Of a stretch of 64,000 bases of DNA, positions 52,415 through 61,690 are shown piece after piece (position 1 is the stretch's first letter; the number at the start of each line of letters is the position of its first letter). The stretch spans positions 1 to 64,000 of the forward strand of contig BBDR01000015.1 of NCBI GenBank assembly GCA_001312405.1. The letters run 5' to 3'. A model generated the notes under the pieces. It had not been told where the DNA came from. It did not search any database and worked only from the letters and a program-made list of their open reading frames with translations. Both the position numbers and the translations under genes were made by a program. Origin of the DNA: Clostridium sp. NkU-1 (GTDB lineage: Bacteria > Bacillota_A > Clostridia > Lachnospirales > Lachnospiraceae).

Positions 52415-53070
52415 TCAAATCCCCTCGATCTCGTCTACATAGATTTGACAGGCGGCCTTATAACTGATTTGAACACGCCTGCCTTCCAGGTCAAGCGTCA
52501 GCGGCCCTTCATATGCCGCAGCTTCAATAATGCGGACAGAGCATCCGATGGTGATTCCACTTTCCTGCAGATAGTCCAGCAGTTCCTTTTCTTCCTTTAC
52601 ACGCCGTATATGGGAAGCCGTGCCCATAGGAAGCAGATTCAAGGTCAGCAGCGGAGCGTGGTCGATTTGGCCGTCAGGATGGGGAATTGCGCTTCCGTGA
52701 GGCAATAGGCCGGGTAATTCAGAAACTGATCCAACCGGGCGGTAAGGCGTGGCGGTGTGATATGTTCCAGCAGTTCTGCGTCTTCATGCGCCTCACTCCA
52801 TGAGTACCCAAGATGTCGCATCAGGAAAACCTCCCAGAGCCGGTGGCCCCTTACCAGTGAAATGGCAACCTGAATTCCCTCAGGCGTCAGGCACGAGCCT
52901 TTGTAAGGCTCATAATGAATCAGCCCTTCCCGATTCAGCTTTCCCAGCATTTCTGTCACAGAAGCGGGAGCGATCTGCAAAGTTTCCGCAATCTGCTTAT
53001 TGTTTACCAGTTCTTCCATGCCTCCCAGCTTATAAATAGCTTTTAAATAATCTTCTTTGTTTGGTGTCAT
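52415..53070 (-). CDS. mntR: Manganese-responsive DtxR-family regulator MntR (frameshifted)
   Basis: ~218 aa. ATG 53070 (MTPNKEDYLKAIYKLGG) follows GGAGGAAGATAAA, better placed than the in-frame ATG at 53094. N-terminal winged helix with TLQIAPASVTEMLGKLNREGLIHYE, metal/dimer domain with LVRGHRLWEVFL and EAHEDAELLEHI, and a C-terminal FeoA/SH3-like domain (IGCSVRIIEAAAYEGPLTL). The frame breaks near 52707, where TGCCCTCAC is read as TGCCTCAC. Transcribed with, and 28 nt upstream of, mntA, so it controls its own operon. Confidence 0.9.
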
Positions 53071-53144
53071 TTTATCTTCCTCCGTTTTAGACATATAAAC
53101 CCCGCCATTGGCGTGGGTAAGGATATTGTTTAAAGAGTGTTCTT

Positions 53145-53249
53145 TTATACCGCTAAAACTTTCCCGATCCATCCAATCAACAGGATAAGGGCGGTTACTG
53201 TTAATGCAGGCATCTTACTGCGAAAAAGCTGTTTTGTACAAATATTCAT
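53145..53249 (-). CDS. Small single-helix membrane protein, first gene of the mnt operon
   Basis: 34 codons from ATG 53249, behind AGGAGGAAATT at ideal spacing. The product has a basic N-terminus (MNICTKQLFRSK) and one hydrophobic helix (ALTVTALILLIGWIG) and stops at 53145. It lies between the metal-responsive promoter and mntR. I recognise no family. It may tune the transporter or be a leader peptide. Coding status is inferred from the ribosome-binding site, the helix and the position. Confidence 0.6.
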   Translation of the reverse strand: MNICTKQLFRSKMPALTVTALILLIGWIGKVLAV

Positions 53250-53281
53250 AATTTCCTCCTGTTGTGTTGTTTTAAATATTA

Positions 53282-53336
53282 ATTTAGGTATACCTAAATC
53301 TTATTATATTATATGCCTAAATATATAAAAGTGCAA
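53282..53336 (-). promoter_or_regulatory. mnt operon promoter with DtxR/MntR-type operator
   Basis: On the minus strand TTGCAC (53336-53331) and TATAAT (53313-53308) are spaced by 17 nt. ATTTAGGTATACCTAAAT (53282-53299) is a perfect 18-bp palindrome at the expected start point, and a further half-site ATTTAGGCAT lies in the spacer. Strong candidate for repression by MntR with Mn2+. Confidence 0.8.
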
Positions 53337-53480
53337 GTGGTTTGCAAATGAAATCAATTATTTCATCATCCCGATCCGTTAGGGGAGGAAATACCGTTTC
53401 CCTTGGCTAATTTATGAGACCTAAGTAGAAATTGTTACGAATACACTATATAAAGTCTGAAAAACAGAGGATGAATGACA

Positions 53481-53975
53481 ATGAGCCAGCTTCCGTCTCA
53501 GGAATTCCGTACCGTCCGGGGATATGAACTGAAAAAAACAAAAAGAGAGCAGACTAACGCCTGCTCTTGAGGACTATCTTGAAATGGCATACCGATTATG
53601 TCTGGAAGAAAAATGCACTCGCATAAACAGACTTTCAGGGCGGCTGCACGTCCGTCCATCGTCTGCGTCAAAGATGGTATCCAAGCTTGTCCAGCTTGGA
53701 TATTTGAGATACGATAGTTTTGAAAATATCCTGCTGACTGATGAGGGAAGAATAACCGGCGATTATCTGCTGCAACGTCATAATACTTTGGAGCGTTTTT
53801 TTTACTATGCTCAGAAGCCCACGTCCTTTGGAAGAAGCAGAATTGGTTGAACACATGCTGGGAGATTTGACTGTATTGGAAATAAAGGTGCTGATGGAGT
53901 TTTTTTATGCAAAATCCGGATATTGAAAAACAGTTTAAGAATTTCAGGGATATGGTAAACCTTCCTAATGAATAA
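53481..53975 (+). CDS. Second DtxR-family metal-dependent regulator (frameshifted)
   Basis: ~165 aa. ATG 53481 (MSQLPSQEFRTVRGYELKK) after AGAGGATGAATGACA. Winged helix with LEDYLEMAYRLCLEEKCTRINRLSGRL and RPSSASKMVSKLVQLGYLRYDSFENI (in parts), then LLQRHNTLERFF and LVEHMLGDLT with metal-type His/Glu residues. No FeoA domain. Frame breaks: near 53562, near 53803 (eight T) and near 53901 (seven T); correcting the last gives a tail MQNPDIEKQFKNF and a stop at 53975. Divergent from the mnt operon, so it may also respond to Mn or Fe. Confidence 0.78.
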
Positions 53976-54282
53976 ATGGTCTTCCATAAGTAACGGATTT
54001 TAGCAAAAATCAGTTAGTGAATTAATGAATTGATTTATTTACTAATGTCTGATCAAGTATTCAAACATTTAGGCAAGATTGAAAAAAACGTTGATATGAT
54101 AAAAGAAGTTATATTTTCTTTTCCACAGAACTTTATAGGCATTTAAAAAAAATTGCTTCTGATCAGCTGTGTTTCATAACTTTGTTCTTGCTGTAAATCA
54201 AGTAGGCTTACAGACTGCCTTGAAGATAGAAAAACCACATGCCCCTTTCCGATTTGGAGCATGTGGCAGAGTTGTAAGGTTC
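53976..54282. other. Gap after the DtxR-family gene
   Basis: No gene seen. A hairpin CCACATGC/GCATGTGG lies at ~54236-54265 without a U-tract. Confidence 0.4.
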
Positions 54283-54448
54283 TTTAACCTCACCAAGTAA
54301 GTCCCCCCACTTCAATGCTGGAAAGGCATAAGTGGTAGGTGGGGGTACTTGTGTTGTTTACTTGTGTCAGAAGGGGTACAAGCCCCTAAGCTGCGATAGC
54401 AGCTATGAGATTATGCCGGGTGAAGCGGAGTGCGAATATCCGCTTGAC
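54283..54448 (+). repeat. 46-nt repeat (copy C) carrying a ~120-nt structured IS200/IS605-like insert
   Basis: It starts TTTAACCTCACCAAGTAAG and ends GCGAATATCCGCTTGAC like the short copies. The middle holds the hairpins GTCCCCCCACTT/AAGTGGTAGGTGGGGGTAC, AGGGGTACAAGCCCCT and AGCTGCGATAGCAGCT. These resemble the structured right end (omega-RNA region) of IS200/IS605 tnpB elements; no tnpA or tnpB is present. The link to IS605 rests on structure and recall. Confidence 0.5.
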
Positions 54449-54489
54449 TTGACCATAAAGGAATCCCCCATACAATCGGCATGAGCTCA

Positions 54490-55705
54490 TTACCGTTTAC
54501 CGGGCGTAAGGGTTTTTGCGTGGCCGTCACTTCTTACAAGCAGCCTTTTATAAGTTGCATCCACGCCCATCGCTCCAAGCGGAGCAGTGATCAAGATGGC
54601 TAAAACCGCAACCGTCAAAATTGTATTGCCGGCTGCAACTCCTGCCGCCAAAGGAAGCCCGCCGATTGCCGCCTGTACAGTTGCTTTTGGCAAATAGGCA
54701 ATGGCACAAAACATGCGTTCCTTTTTGTTTATTGGAGTCTTTGCAAGGCAGACAAATACGCCGCATATCCGAATCAGCAGGGCGATAAAGATAAGAGCAA
54801 CAGCCATAAATCCGGCCTTTGCCGCATAGCTTATATCCACTGTTGCGCCCACCAATATGAACAGCATCAATTCAGCAGCCACCCAGATTTTTGAGAACTT
54901 GCCAGACAGGCGTTTTGCTAAGATATCATACTGCTTCAGAATGGTACCGCCTAAAGCCATGACAGCCAACAAGCCGGACATAGGCACATATGCTTTAATG
55001 GCTGTTTCGAGAGAAACCAGCAGAAACGAAGTGCTTAATAAAATTAAAATCTTGGCGGTATCGCGAATATGGATTTTTTTGAAACAGCTTCACCAAGGCG
55101 AGGCCCAGTAAAATACCCACCAACAAGCCTGTCACAATGGAAATAGGTATTTTAATAAGAGTTATGGCATCAAAGCTGCTTCCCTCGTACATGCTCATAA
55201 ATGATGTAAAAAGGACAATTACATAAATGTCGTCAACGGAAGCTCCGGCCATGATAAGCTGTGGAATACTCTTTGCCCGGCCGTAGCCATTTTCCATCAG
55301 CTTTAGCATTTTAGGCACGATAACTGCCGGAGAGACCGCACCGAGCACCGTTCCCATGATAGCTGCTTCTAAATGGGAAATAGGGAAAAACATTGGTGCA
55401 AAAATAGTAGTGGCGGCTATTTCAAAACTTGCCGGAATGAAGCACATAAGGATTGCCGGGCGGCCAACCTTCTTTAAATCCTTAATATCCAGCGCGAGTC
55501 CTGCCCTTGTAAGGATCACGATCAGGGCAATTTGTCTCAAATCAGCGGAAATATTCAGCAGATCCGGAGCAATCAAATTCAGCGCATACGGCCCTAATAC
55601 AATACCGGTGAGAAGCATCCCCACAAGGCCGGGGAGTTTTAGTTTCTGCATGGTTCCGCTCAATATCATGCCGCAAAGAACCATCATTGCAAGACTGAAA
55701 AGCAT
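54490..55705 (-). CDS. CPA-family cation/proton antiporter, probable fluoride exporter (frameshifted)
   Basis: ~405 aa with about twelve hydrophobic segments. The family regions are KLPGLVGMLLTGIVLGPYALN, ALIVILTRAGLALDI, AVSPAVIVPKMLKLM and, in the core helix, MAGASVDDIYVIVLFTSF (Asp pair). The frame breaks near 55077 (seven A; KLFQKIHIRDTAK). Start ATG 55705 follows AAAGGAGGATATAT. A fluoride riboswitch immediately upstream puts it in the CPA-F group of antiporters found under such switches, so fluoride efflux is the best reading. Confidence 0.88.
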
Positions 55706-55732
55706 ATATATCCTCCTTTGTGCAGAAATGCA

Positions 55733-55831
55733 AAAAAAGCCGACACTTCTGCAATGAAATAATTGCAGAAGTCATCAGCTTAATAAGCGGTTCGGCTTTC
55801 ATCAGCACAGGGAGAACTTCATTCCCTTGGG
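55733..55831 (-). ncRNA. Fluoride (crcB) riboswitch with terminator expression platform
   Basis: On the minus strand the RNA starts CCAAGGGAAUGAAGUUCUCCC (as a GGGA/UCCC stem holding AUGAAGU), then AACCGCUUAUUAAGCUGAUGACUUC. These match the fluoride-aptamer layout: short stem, AACCGC...GCUGAUG helix and pseudoknot GAAGU/ACUUC. ACUUC is also the 5' arm of the terminator ACTTCTGCAA/TTGCAGAAGT followed by seven T (55739-55733). Fluoride binding would occupy it and prevent termination, giving an ON switch. Confidence 0.85.
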
Positions 55832-55834
55832 CCA

Positions 55835-55863
55835 TTATAGCAAAGACGGGTGTAAATTTCAAG
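55835..55863 (-). promoter_or_regulatory. Promoter of the fluoride-riboswitch antiporter
   Basis: TTGAAA and TATAAT spaced by 17 nt on the minus strand; transcription would start about 5 nt before the aptamer. Confidence 0.8.
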
Positions 55864-55992
55864 GAATATTTGATGTTGCTGGCTTTCTTAGCTCCTTGTC
55901 ATGTTCTTATGCGGGTATCAAGTAGTAGGAGAGCAGAGGATGAAATTACACTTTTTAGACAATGAACCGGTTTCCTTGCCTCAAGTAAGGGG

Positions 55993-56584
55993 TTAGAAAA
56001 ACAGGAAGTATCGCGGTGTGCTGCTCTTGTACTGCAAATACTCATCCCCAAAAGCACGGGGCAAATACTTTTCTTCCTCTAGAATCTGAAAATGCAGCAG
56101 CAGGATGCCGATGATCGCGGCAGCGATCATGATCACATTGGGCAGGGAAAGTGCAGATCCAATATACAGCATATCAAAGCCCACAAAAGCAGGATTTCTG
56201 CTGACCTTGTATATACCCTTGTGACAATGGAAGTCTTCTGGGTTTCGTCCACACCTGCGCGCCAACTGTCACGCATGGAGGTAATAGCAAGCACAAAGAA
56301 AATAACCCCGCCCCCGGTAATTACAATTCCTGTCCATCGTATACTTACAGGAAATGAAAGAGAAAGCATGAATCGGGAGAAAAAAAACGCTTACGTACTG
56401 AATAGCCGCAATGCCGTAGGTTGCTGCAAGAAGAGCCGTTTCTATTGCAGCCGTTTTAGGAGGTTTGCGGCCTTTTGCCAGCCGGTTTGTGTGAATGCCT
56501 TTTTTTCCGAAGAAGGATTTGCTTCACAAAATAGGCAATGTAAAAACAGGTTATTAGCGCAAATATGCTGATTTGAAAAATCAT
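55993..56584 (-). CDS. Isoprenylcysteine carboxyl methyltransferase-like membrane protein (three frameshifts)
   Basis: ~196-aa membrane methyltransferase of the ICMT/PEMT group, starting ATG 56584 (MIFQISIFALITCFYIAYFVKQ). About five helices; the C-terminal signature is GIYKVSRNPAFVGFDMLYIG and EEEKYLPRAFGDEYLQYKSSTPRYF (in pieces), the SAM-binding RNP and EE-Y-F pattern. Frame breaks near 56510 (seven T), 56390 (eight A) and 56217 (one G missing). Substrate unknown. Confidence 0.85.
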
Positions 56585-56810
56585 TCTATCACCGCCTTAT
56601 ATGTAATACCAAAAAGTATACCATGGAAACGTCAAAATGAACATCAAAATAAGATTGATTGAAGCGGTCGGATACTTATCCCAAGAGTGCTGCGAACTCA
56701 TGGATTCTGACCGGATAGAAAAAGGTAGTAACTGAGCAAAAAACGGTGCTGGTCACATGCTTGCCTACTATGCTTTTTTATCTGCCTTTTTAGAAAAATA
56801 AAGGTACTAT

Positions 56811-56826
56811 ACCGCTGTACAGCGGT
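56811..56826. promoter_or_regulatory. Perfect 16-bp palindrome
   Basis: ACCGCTGTACAGCGGT has no loop, so it is unlikely to be a terminator. It lies directly at the 3' end of the EamA gene. It could be an operator of an unknown regulator; nothing else supports a function. Confidence 0.4.
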
Positions 56827-56828
56827 TA

Positions 56829-57723
56829 TCAACATTGCCGTTCCTTATGAATTTGAGGACTGATAAAAAAGAGTATCAGCCCTAATAAAATCGTTGTTAT
56901 CCCTACACCCTGCTGAAAGGAAATTGCCTCATTTAATATAAAATAGGCCAGAATACATGTACCTATGGTTTCGCCTAATATGCTCATGGATATCACTGTT
57001 GCAGGAATCCATTTTAACAGCCAGTTAAAAATAAATTGTCCAAAAACAGTTGAAATGAGTGCCAGTCCCCCAAAGGCTATCCAGGCAGCTTGAGGATAGC
57101 CAATGAAAGAGTTACCCTCAATCATGGCATAGCATCCTAAAAAGGCGGAACTGCTTAAATAACTTATAATGGAATAAGGAACAGCGGACAATTCCTTTCT
57201 CATTGCCTGGCCGATAAAAAAATAGACGCTGATAATGCCAGCAGCCAATAACGCTAATAAATCTCCAAACAGTGCCTGAGAGCTGATTTGGAAATCTCCC
57301 CATCCGATCATAAAGCAGCCCATAATGGCGATCAGGCAGCCCCCGATTGCCAGCTTGTGAAATCGTTCCTTCAAAAAGACATATCCGATTGCAATCGAAA
57401 AAAGGGGCTGCAATGTTACGATAACTGTTGAACTTGCCACCGACGTATGCCGCAGGGATTCAAACCACATCATATAATGGGCAGATAAGAGCAGCCCTGA
57501 CAAAATCCCAAGAGCCCATTGTTTTTTAGAAAGTGTCAGTAATTGACGCCTATTTTGTTTACTGCTTAACAAAAAAAGGCAAAAGAATCAGTGAAGCAAA
57601 AAATAACCGGAAAAATGCTGTTATGGCAGAAGGCGCATTTGCCAGGCGCACAAAAATTGCTGAGGTAGAAAGGGAAAAGACGCCGAAAAGCAGAGCCAGG
57701 TACAATCCAATATTAGTTTTCAA
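56829..57723 (-). CDS. EamA/DMT-superfamily transporter (frameshifted)
   Basis: ~297 aa, ten hydrophobic helices in two EamA repeats (LGILSGLLLSAHYMMWFESLRHTSVASSTVIV in parts; FGQFIFNWLLKWIPATVISMSILGE). TTG start at 57723 after AAGGAGAAAAATC. The frame breaks near 57577 (seven A; LILLPFLLSSKQNRR). The family exports amino acids or metabolites; the substrate cannot be told. Confidence 0.88.
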
Positions 57724-58088
57724 GATTTTTCTCCTTGGTTATAAATTAAAATTCAAAATACAATAAAATGCATTAGTAATTATAGTATGATTGATTGTTA
57801 AAATCCAGCGTTATTTAGCATTTTCATTAAGCTAAAACAAAGAGTTGAAAAAAATACAATATGCAGACGGCTGATCTGCACCATACCGGTAATGAACCCT
57901 GCTTAATCAAAGCATAAATACTGCACATACAAATCCCAAATTACATCCGTCATCAGTAATCAGTTCCCGATGGCAGAAAAAACAATCCCCCAATTCAAGA
58001 AAGCCTGTGGCATATTTTAAATACAAATGATATAATGAAATAAAACTAATTGAAAAAACAAATGATAAGGAGAAGAAACAAAAGTTAT
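57724..58088. other. Divergent region upstream of recQ
   Basis: AT-rich, no gene supported. An extended -10 (TGATATAAT, 58028-58036) lies 53 nt before recQ with a weak -35; no LexA box seen. Confidence 0.45.
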
Positions 58089-59943
58089 ATGGATAAATTT
58101 CAAGCATTAAAGCACTATTTCGGCTACGACAGTTTCCGGGAGGGGCAGGAAATTCTTATCGACAGCATTTTGTCAGGAAGAGACGCCCTTGGGATCATGC
58201 CCACCGGTTCAGGAAAATCCCTGTGCTTCCAGATACCGGCTCTCATGATGGAAGGAATTACACTGGTTATTTCTCCCCTGATTTCCCTTATGAAAGATCA
58301 GGTTACAACTCTCAATCAGGCAGGCATTCATGCCGCATATCTTAACAGTTCTTTGACTGCAAGTCAGTATTATAAGACCCTGGCCTATGCGCGGGAAGGG
58401 CGATATCCCATTATTTATGTAGCACCGGAACGTCTTGTGACGGATGAATTTCTGGATTTCGCATTAAACACAAACATTTCCATGGTAGCTGTGGATGAGG
58501 CTCACTGTGTATCCCAATGGGGACAGGATTTCAGGCCCAGCTATTTAAAAATCGTGGATTTTATTGATAAGCTTCCCAAACGTCCGGTCATCAGCGCGTT
58601 TACGGCCACTGCTACAAAAGAAGTCCGTGAAGATGTGATTGATATTCTCATGCTCAGGGAGCCTGCCGTGGTATCTACGGGATATGACAGGCCCAACCTC
58701 TATCTGGGCGTCCAATCTCCCAAGGATAAGTATGCTACGTTAAAGAACTACGTGGAATGTCACCCGGATCAGTGCGGGATTATTTACTGTCTGACCAGAA
58801 AGCTGGTGGAAGAGGTATGTGACCGGCTGAATCAGGAGGGATTTTCGGCAACCAGGTACCACGCAGGGTTAAGCGACGGGGAGCGGAGGAAGAACCAGGA
58901 TGACTTTATCTTCGACAGAAGCCAGATCATGGTGGCGACCAATGCCTTTGGCATGGGAATTGATAAATCCAATGTACGGTTTGTTATCCATTACAACATG
59001 CCAAAAAAACCTGGAATCCTATTATCAGGAAGTGGGAAGGTGCTCCAGAGATGGAGAACCGGGGGAATGTATCCTGTTATACAGCGGACAGGATGTGGTG
59101 ACCAATCAGATGTTTATTGACAACAACCAGGATAATCAGGAGCTGGATTCCCTTACCCGCCAGATGGTCATGGAGCGGGACCGTGAACGGCTTAAGAAGA
59201 TGACCTTTTATTCCTTTACCAACGAATGTCTCAGGGACTACATTCTGCGGTACTTCGGAGAGTATGGAGAGAATTACTGCGGCAACTGTTCCAACTGCTT
59301 AAGCCAGTTTGAAACAGTGGATGTGACGGATATTGCCAAGGGACTGATCGGCTGTGTGGAGTCTTGCCGGCAGCGGTATGGCGTAAATGTGATTATTGAT
59401 ACCGTTCATGGAGCTAATACTGCGAAAATTCGGAATTACCGGATGGATCAGAATGCCTATTATGGAGCGTTGGCAAAGGTGCCTGCTTACAAGCTGAGAC
59501 AGGTCATGAATTATTTGATGTTAAATGAATTCCTGGCAGTCACAAATGACGAGTATGCTATTGTGAAGCTGACCGGGAAATCAAAGGGAGTTTTAGCGGA
59601 TGGGGAGGAGATTGTCATGAAAATGGCAAAGGAACAGGAACATCCGGTGAAGGAAGAGAAGAAATCAAAGAAACGGAAAATGTCAGCTATATCCGGTTCT
59701 GCTCTTTCAGAAGCAGATGAAAAGCTGTTTGAAACCCTACGGGCCCTTCGCATGGAGATTGCCAAAGAGGAAAAGGTACCTCCTTATATTGTTTTCTCTG
59801 ACAAGACGTTGGTACATATGTGCATGGTAAAGCCGAAGACAAAAGAGGAGATGTTATCGGTGTCCGGGGTAGGAGAATTTAAGTATGAGAAATATGGGGA
59901 GCGGTTTTTAGACTGTGTGAAGGAATCGAGTGGTGATTTCTGA
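58089..59943 (+). CDS. recQ: ATP-dependent DNA helicase RecQ (frameshifted)
   Basis: 3'-5' helicase of recombinational repair, ~617 aa. ATG 58089 (MDKFQALKHYFGYDSFREGQ) is the family N-terminus; AAGGAG lies rather far upstream. Walker A MPTGSGKSLCFQ, DEAH box VAVDEAHCVSQWG, motif III SAFTATAT, motif V NAFGMGIDKSNVRFV and motif VI YYQEVGRCSRDGE (Cys-Ser where E. coli RecQ has Ala-Gly). The RQC zinc cysteines lie in YCGNCSNCL and a C-terminal HRDC domain follows (LRMEIAKEEKVPPYIVFSDKTL). The frame breaks near 59007 (seven A; MPKNLESYYQE). Confidence 0.94.
59887..59927 (+). repeat. Direct repeat, upstream copy (inside recQ 3' end)
   Basis: This 41-nt stretch encodes EKYGERFLDCVKESS-type residues of RecQ. 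It is repeated with four mismatches at 61212-61252, beyond the diguanylate cyclase gene. Confidence 0.7.
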
Positions 59944-59973
59944 GACGGATATACTGGAAATGCTTCTAATCTG

Positions 59974-60019
59974 GTCAAGAGGATATTCGCAGTCCGCGAC
60001 CCTGCTTGATTCGGTTAAA
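59974..60019 (-). repeat. 46-nt intergenic hairpin repeat, copy F (minus strand)
   Basis: On the minus strand it reads TTTAACCGAATCAAGC at its start and GCGAATATCCTCTTGAC at its end, with GCGGAC in the inner stem position. Same 46-nt length as copies A and B. Confidence 0.75.
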
Positions 60020-60295
60020 AAAAAGGTCTAAGAAAGCCAAGATAGATATAAAGCGCCTGACCATAAAAACGACGGTGTGAATGCATTACGTAATTCCTGC
60101 GAAAAAGAGGCGTAATCTAGAATAATCTTGCCTTGACAATATAAACGTCACAGGGTAAAATTGTAAAACAAAAGTTTTGCCAATGTACATGTCAAAATGG
60201 ACGGCATCCAAATGGCTGCATCCGTATTTTTATGAGTATTTGCACATTGGATGTTTCTGGCCATTTTAGTTCGACGAAAGCACAGGGAGATTATC
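60020..60295. other. Intergenic region between recQ and the diguanylate cyclase gene
   Basis: No gene seen. Together with 59944-60019 it makes a 350-nt gap; it contains a short AT-rich stretch and no clear promoter. Confidence 0.4.
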
Positions 60296-61198
60296 ATGGA
60301 AGGTGAAACTGTATATAAAATACTCATTGTTGAGGACGGAAAAGTAAGCCAGAAGGTGTTGGTGGATACCTTACAAGATACATATAACGTCAGGGTCGTT
60401 TCCACTGGTAAAGAAGCAATGCAAATGGTCAAACAATTCCGGCCCCATCTAATATTGCTTGATATCATACTGCCGGATGCCAACGGGTTCGATGTTCTAA
60501 AGGAACTGAAAGAAACCCAATCCACTCAGAACGTTCCCATTATCGTTATCACAGGACTGGATAACGATCAGGACGAGGAGAAAGCACTGTGTTTAGGTGC
60601 AGTCGACTATATACGGAAGCCTTTTAATAAAGTTTTGTTGAATGCACGCGTGAAGATCCATATTAAAATAGTAGAACAACTGCTTACCATTGAAAAACTT
60701 GGTTTTTATGACGGGTTGACCGGTCTTGCGAACCGCCGTAAGTTTGATTACCATATGGGATATGAATGGCAAAGGGCATTGCGGAAAAAGACTACCATCG
60801 GACTGCTGATGATGGATTTGGACAACTTTAAGAATTACAATGATACATATGGCCACAGGCAGGGAGATATTATGCTAAAAGCTGTGGCAGGGGTTTTGAA
60901 TAAAATTTTAAATCGGGCCACTGACTTACCGTGCCGTTGGGGCGGCGAAGAATTTGCAGTTCTCATATCGGAAACCAGTCTGGAAAAAGTATTATTAATT
61001 GCGGAGAAAATACGTTCAGGCATTGAGGCTTTGGAAGTGCCAAGGAGTAATTCGGATGAAATTACAAGAATAACTGCCAGTATTAGTGCGATCTGTACCA
61101 TCCATATCAACGGGAACAACTGGAAGGTTTCCTTGAAAGCGCTGACTGTCTCCTGTATCAAGCTAAAAAAAGAAGGCAGAAACCGGGTGCGGTTTTGA
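60296..61198 (+). CDS. Response regulator with GGDEF domain (diguanylate cyclase)
   Basis: ~301 aa from ATG 60296 behind AGGGAGATT. The receiver domain (residues ~7-122) has the phospho-Asp in LLDIILPDANG and KP in YIRKPFNK. The GGDEF domain (~135-300) has DGLTGLANRR, the active site WGGEEF, and the product-inhibition RxxD (RATD) five residues before it. Two compensating shifts near 61128 and 61165 scramble ~14 codons; the corrected reading is FLESADCLLYQAKKEGRNRV. Makes cyclic di-GMP on phosphorylation by an unknown kinase. Confidence 0.92.
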   Translation: MEGETVYKILIVEDGKVSQKVLVDTLQDTYNVRVVSTGKEAMQMVKQFRPHLILLDIILPDANGFDVLKELKETQSTQNVPIIVITGLDNDQDEEKALCLGAVDYIRKPFNKVLLNARVKIHIKIVEQLLTIEKLGFYDGLTGLANRRKFDYHMGYEWQRALRKKTTIGLLMMDLDNFKNYNDTYGHRQGDIMLKAVAGVLNKILNRATDLPCRWGGEEFAVLISETSLEKVLLIAEKIRSGIEALEVPRSNSDEITRITASISAICTIHINGNNWKVSLKALTVSCIKLKKEGRNRVRF

Positions 61199-61211
61199 TT
61201 GTTTATCCAAT

Positions 61212-61252
61212 GAAAAATGTGGAGAGCGGTTTTTAGCCTGTGTGAAGGAATC
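61212..61252 (+). repeat. Direct repeat, downstream copy of the recQ 3' segment
   Basis: 37 of 41 bases match 59887-59927 in recQ. The pair brackets repeat F and the diguanylate cyclase gene. Confidence 0.7.
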
Positions 61253-61690
61253 ACGTTCAAACGGTTGACGTACAAACATTAGGAATTTGGGAATGAAACT
61301 GAAAAGCAGATTAGTGTAAAGATGAGGGTATGAGGTATTCTTTTATATGGAGAAGGTATAGAATAAGATTGTAGAACGACGCCTGAAATTAGATAATAAA
61401 GAATGAAAAAAATGTAAGTAAGTGAAAAAAAGGGCGGCTGCTTGTTTATACAAGCAACCGCTTTTTTAAGAATGGATGCAAATCTCATACAACACCTTTC
61501 AATCCACGAATAGAGTATTCGACACAAATAGTATGTCACATATTGAGATAAATACAATATAAACTTGTGTTATACGAAATTATAGTATAACATAGATCGT
61601 TGACTCGATGTAATGATAGAATACATGTATGGGACAATCGTGTTACAGGGTGGCTTGGCCTTCATTCTACATAGAATGGGGGTGGTGCTT
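61253..61690. other. Region between the diguanylate cyclase gene and the toxin
   Basis: No gene supported apart from the terminator at 61434. Possible toxin promoter elements: TTGACT at ~61600 with AT-rich DNA after it. The toxin leader has a CATTCT/AGAATG hairpin at 61662-61677 just before its ribosome-binding site. Confidence 0.5.
61434..61467 (+). terminator. Intrinsic terminator
   Basis: Arms GCGGCTGCTTG and CAAGCAACCGC (one mismatch) with a 6-nt loop and six T. Probably ends transcripts of the diguanylate cyclase gene. Confidence 0.85.

Noticed and set aside
61279..61557. Minus-strand hydrophobic 92-aa frame
   Set aside because: It crosses a plus-strand terminator, lacks a ribosome-binding site and its composition comes from AT-rich DNA.
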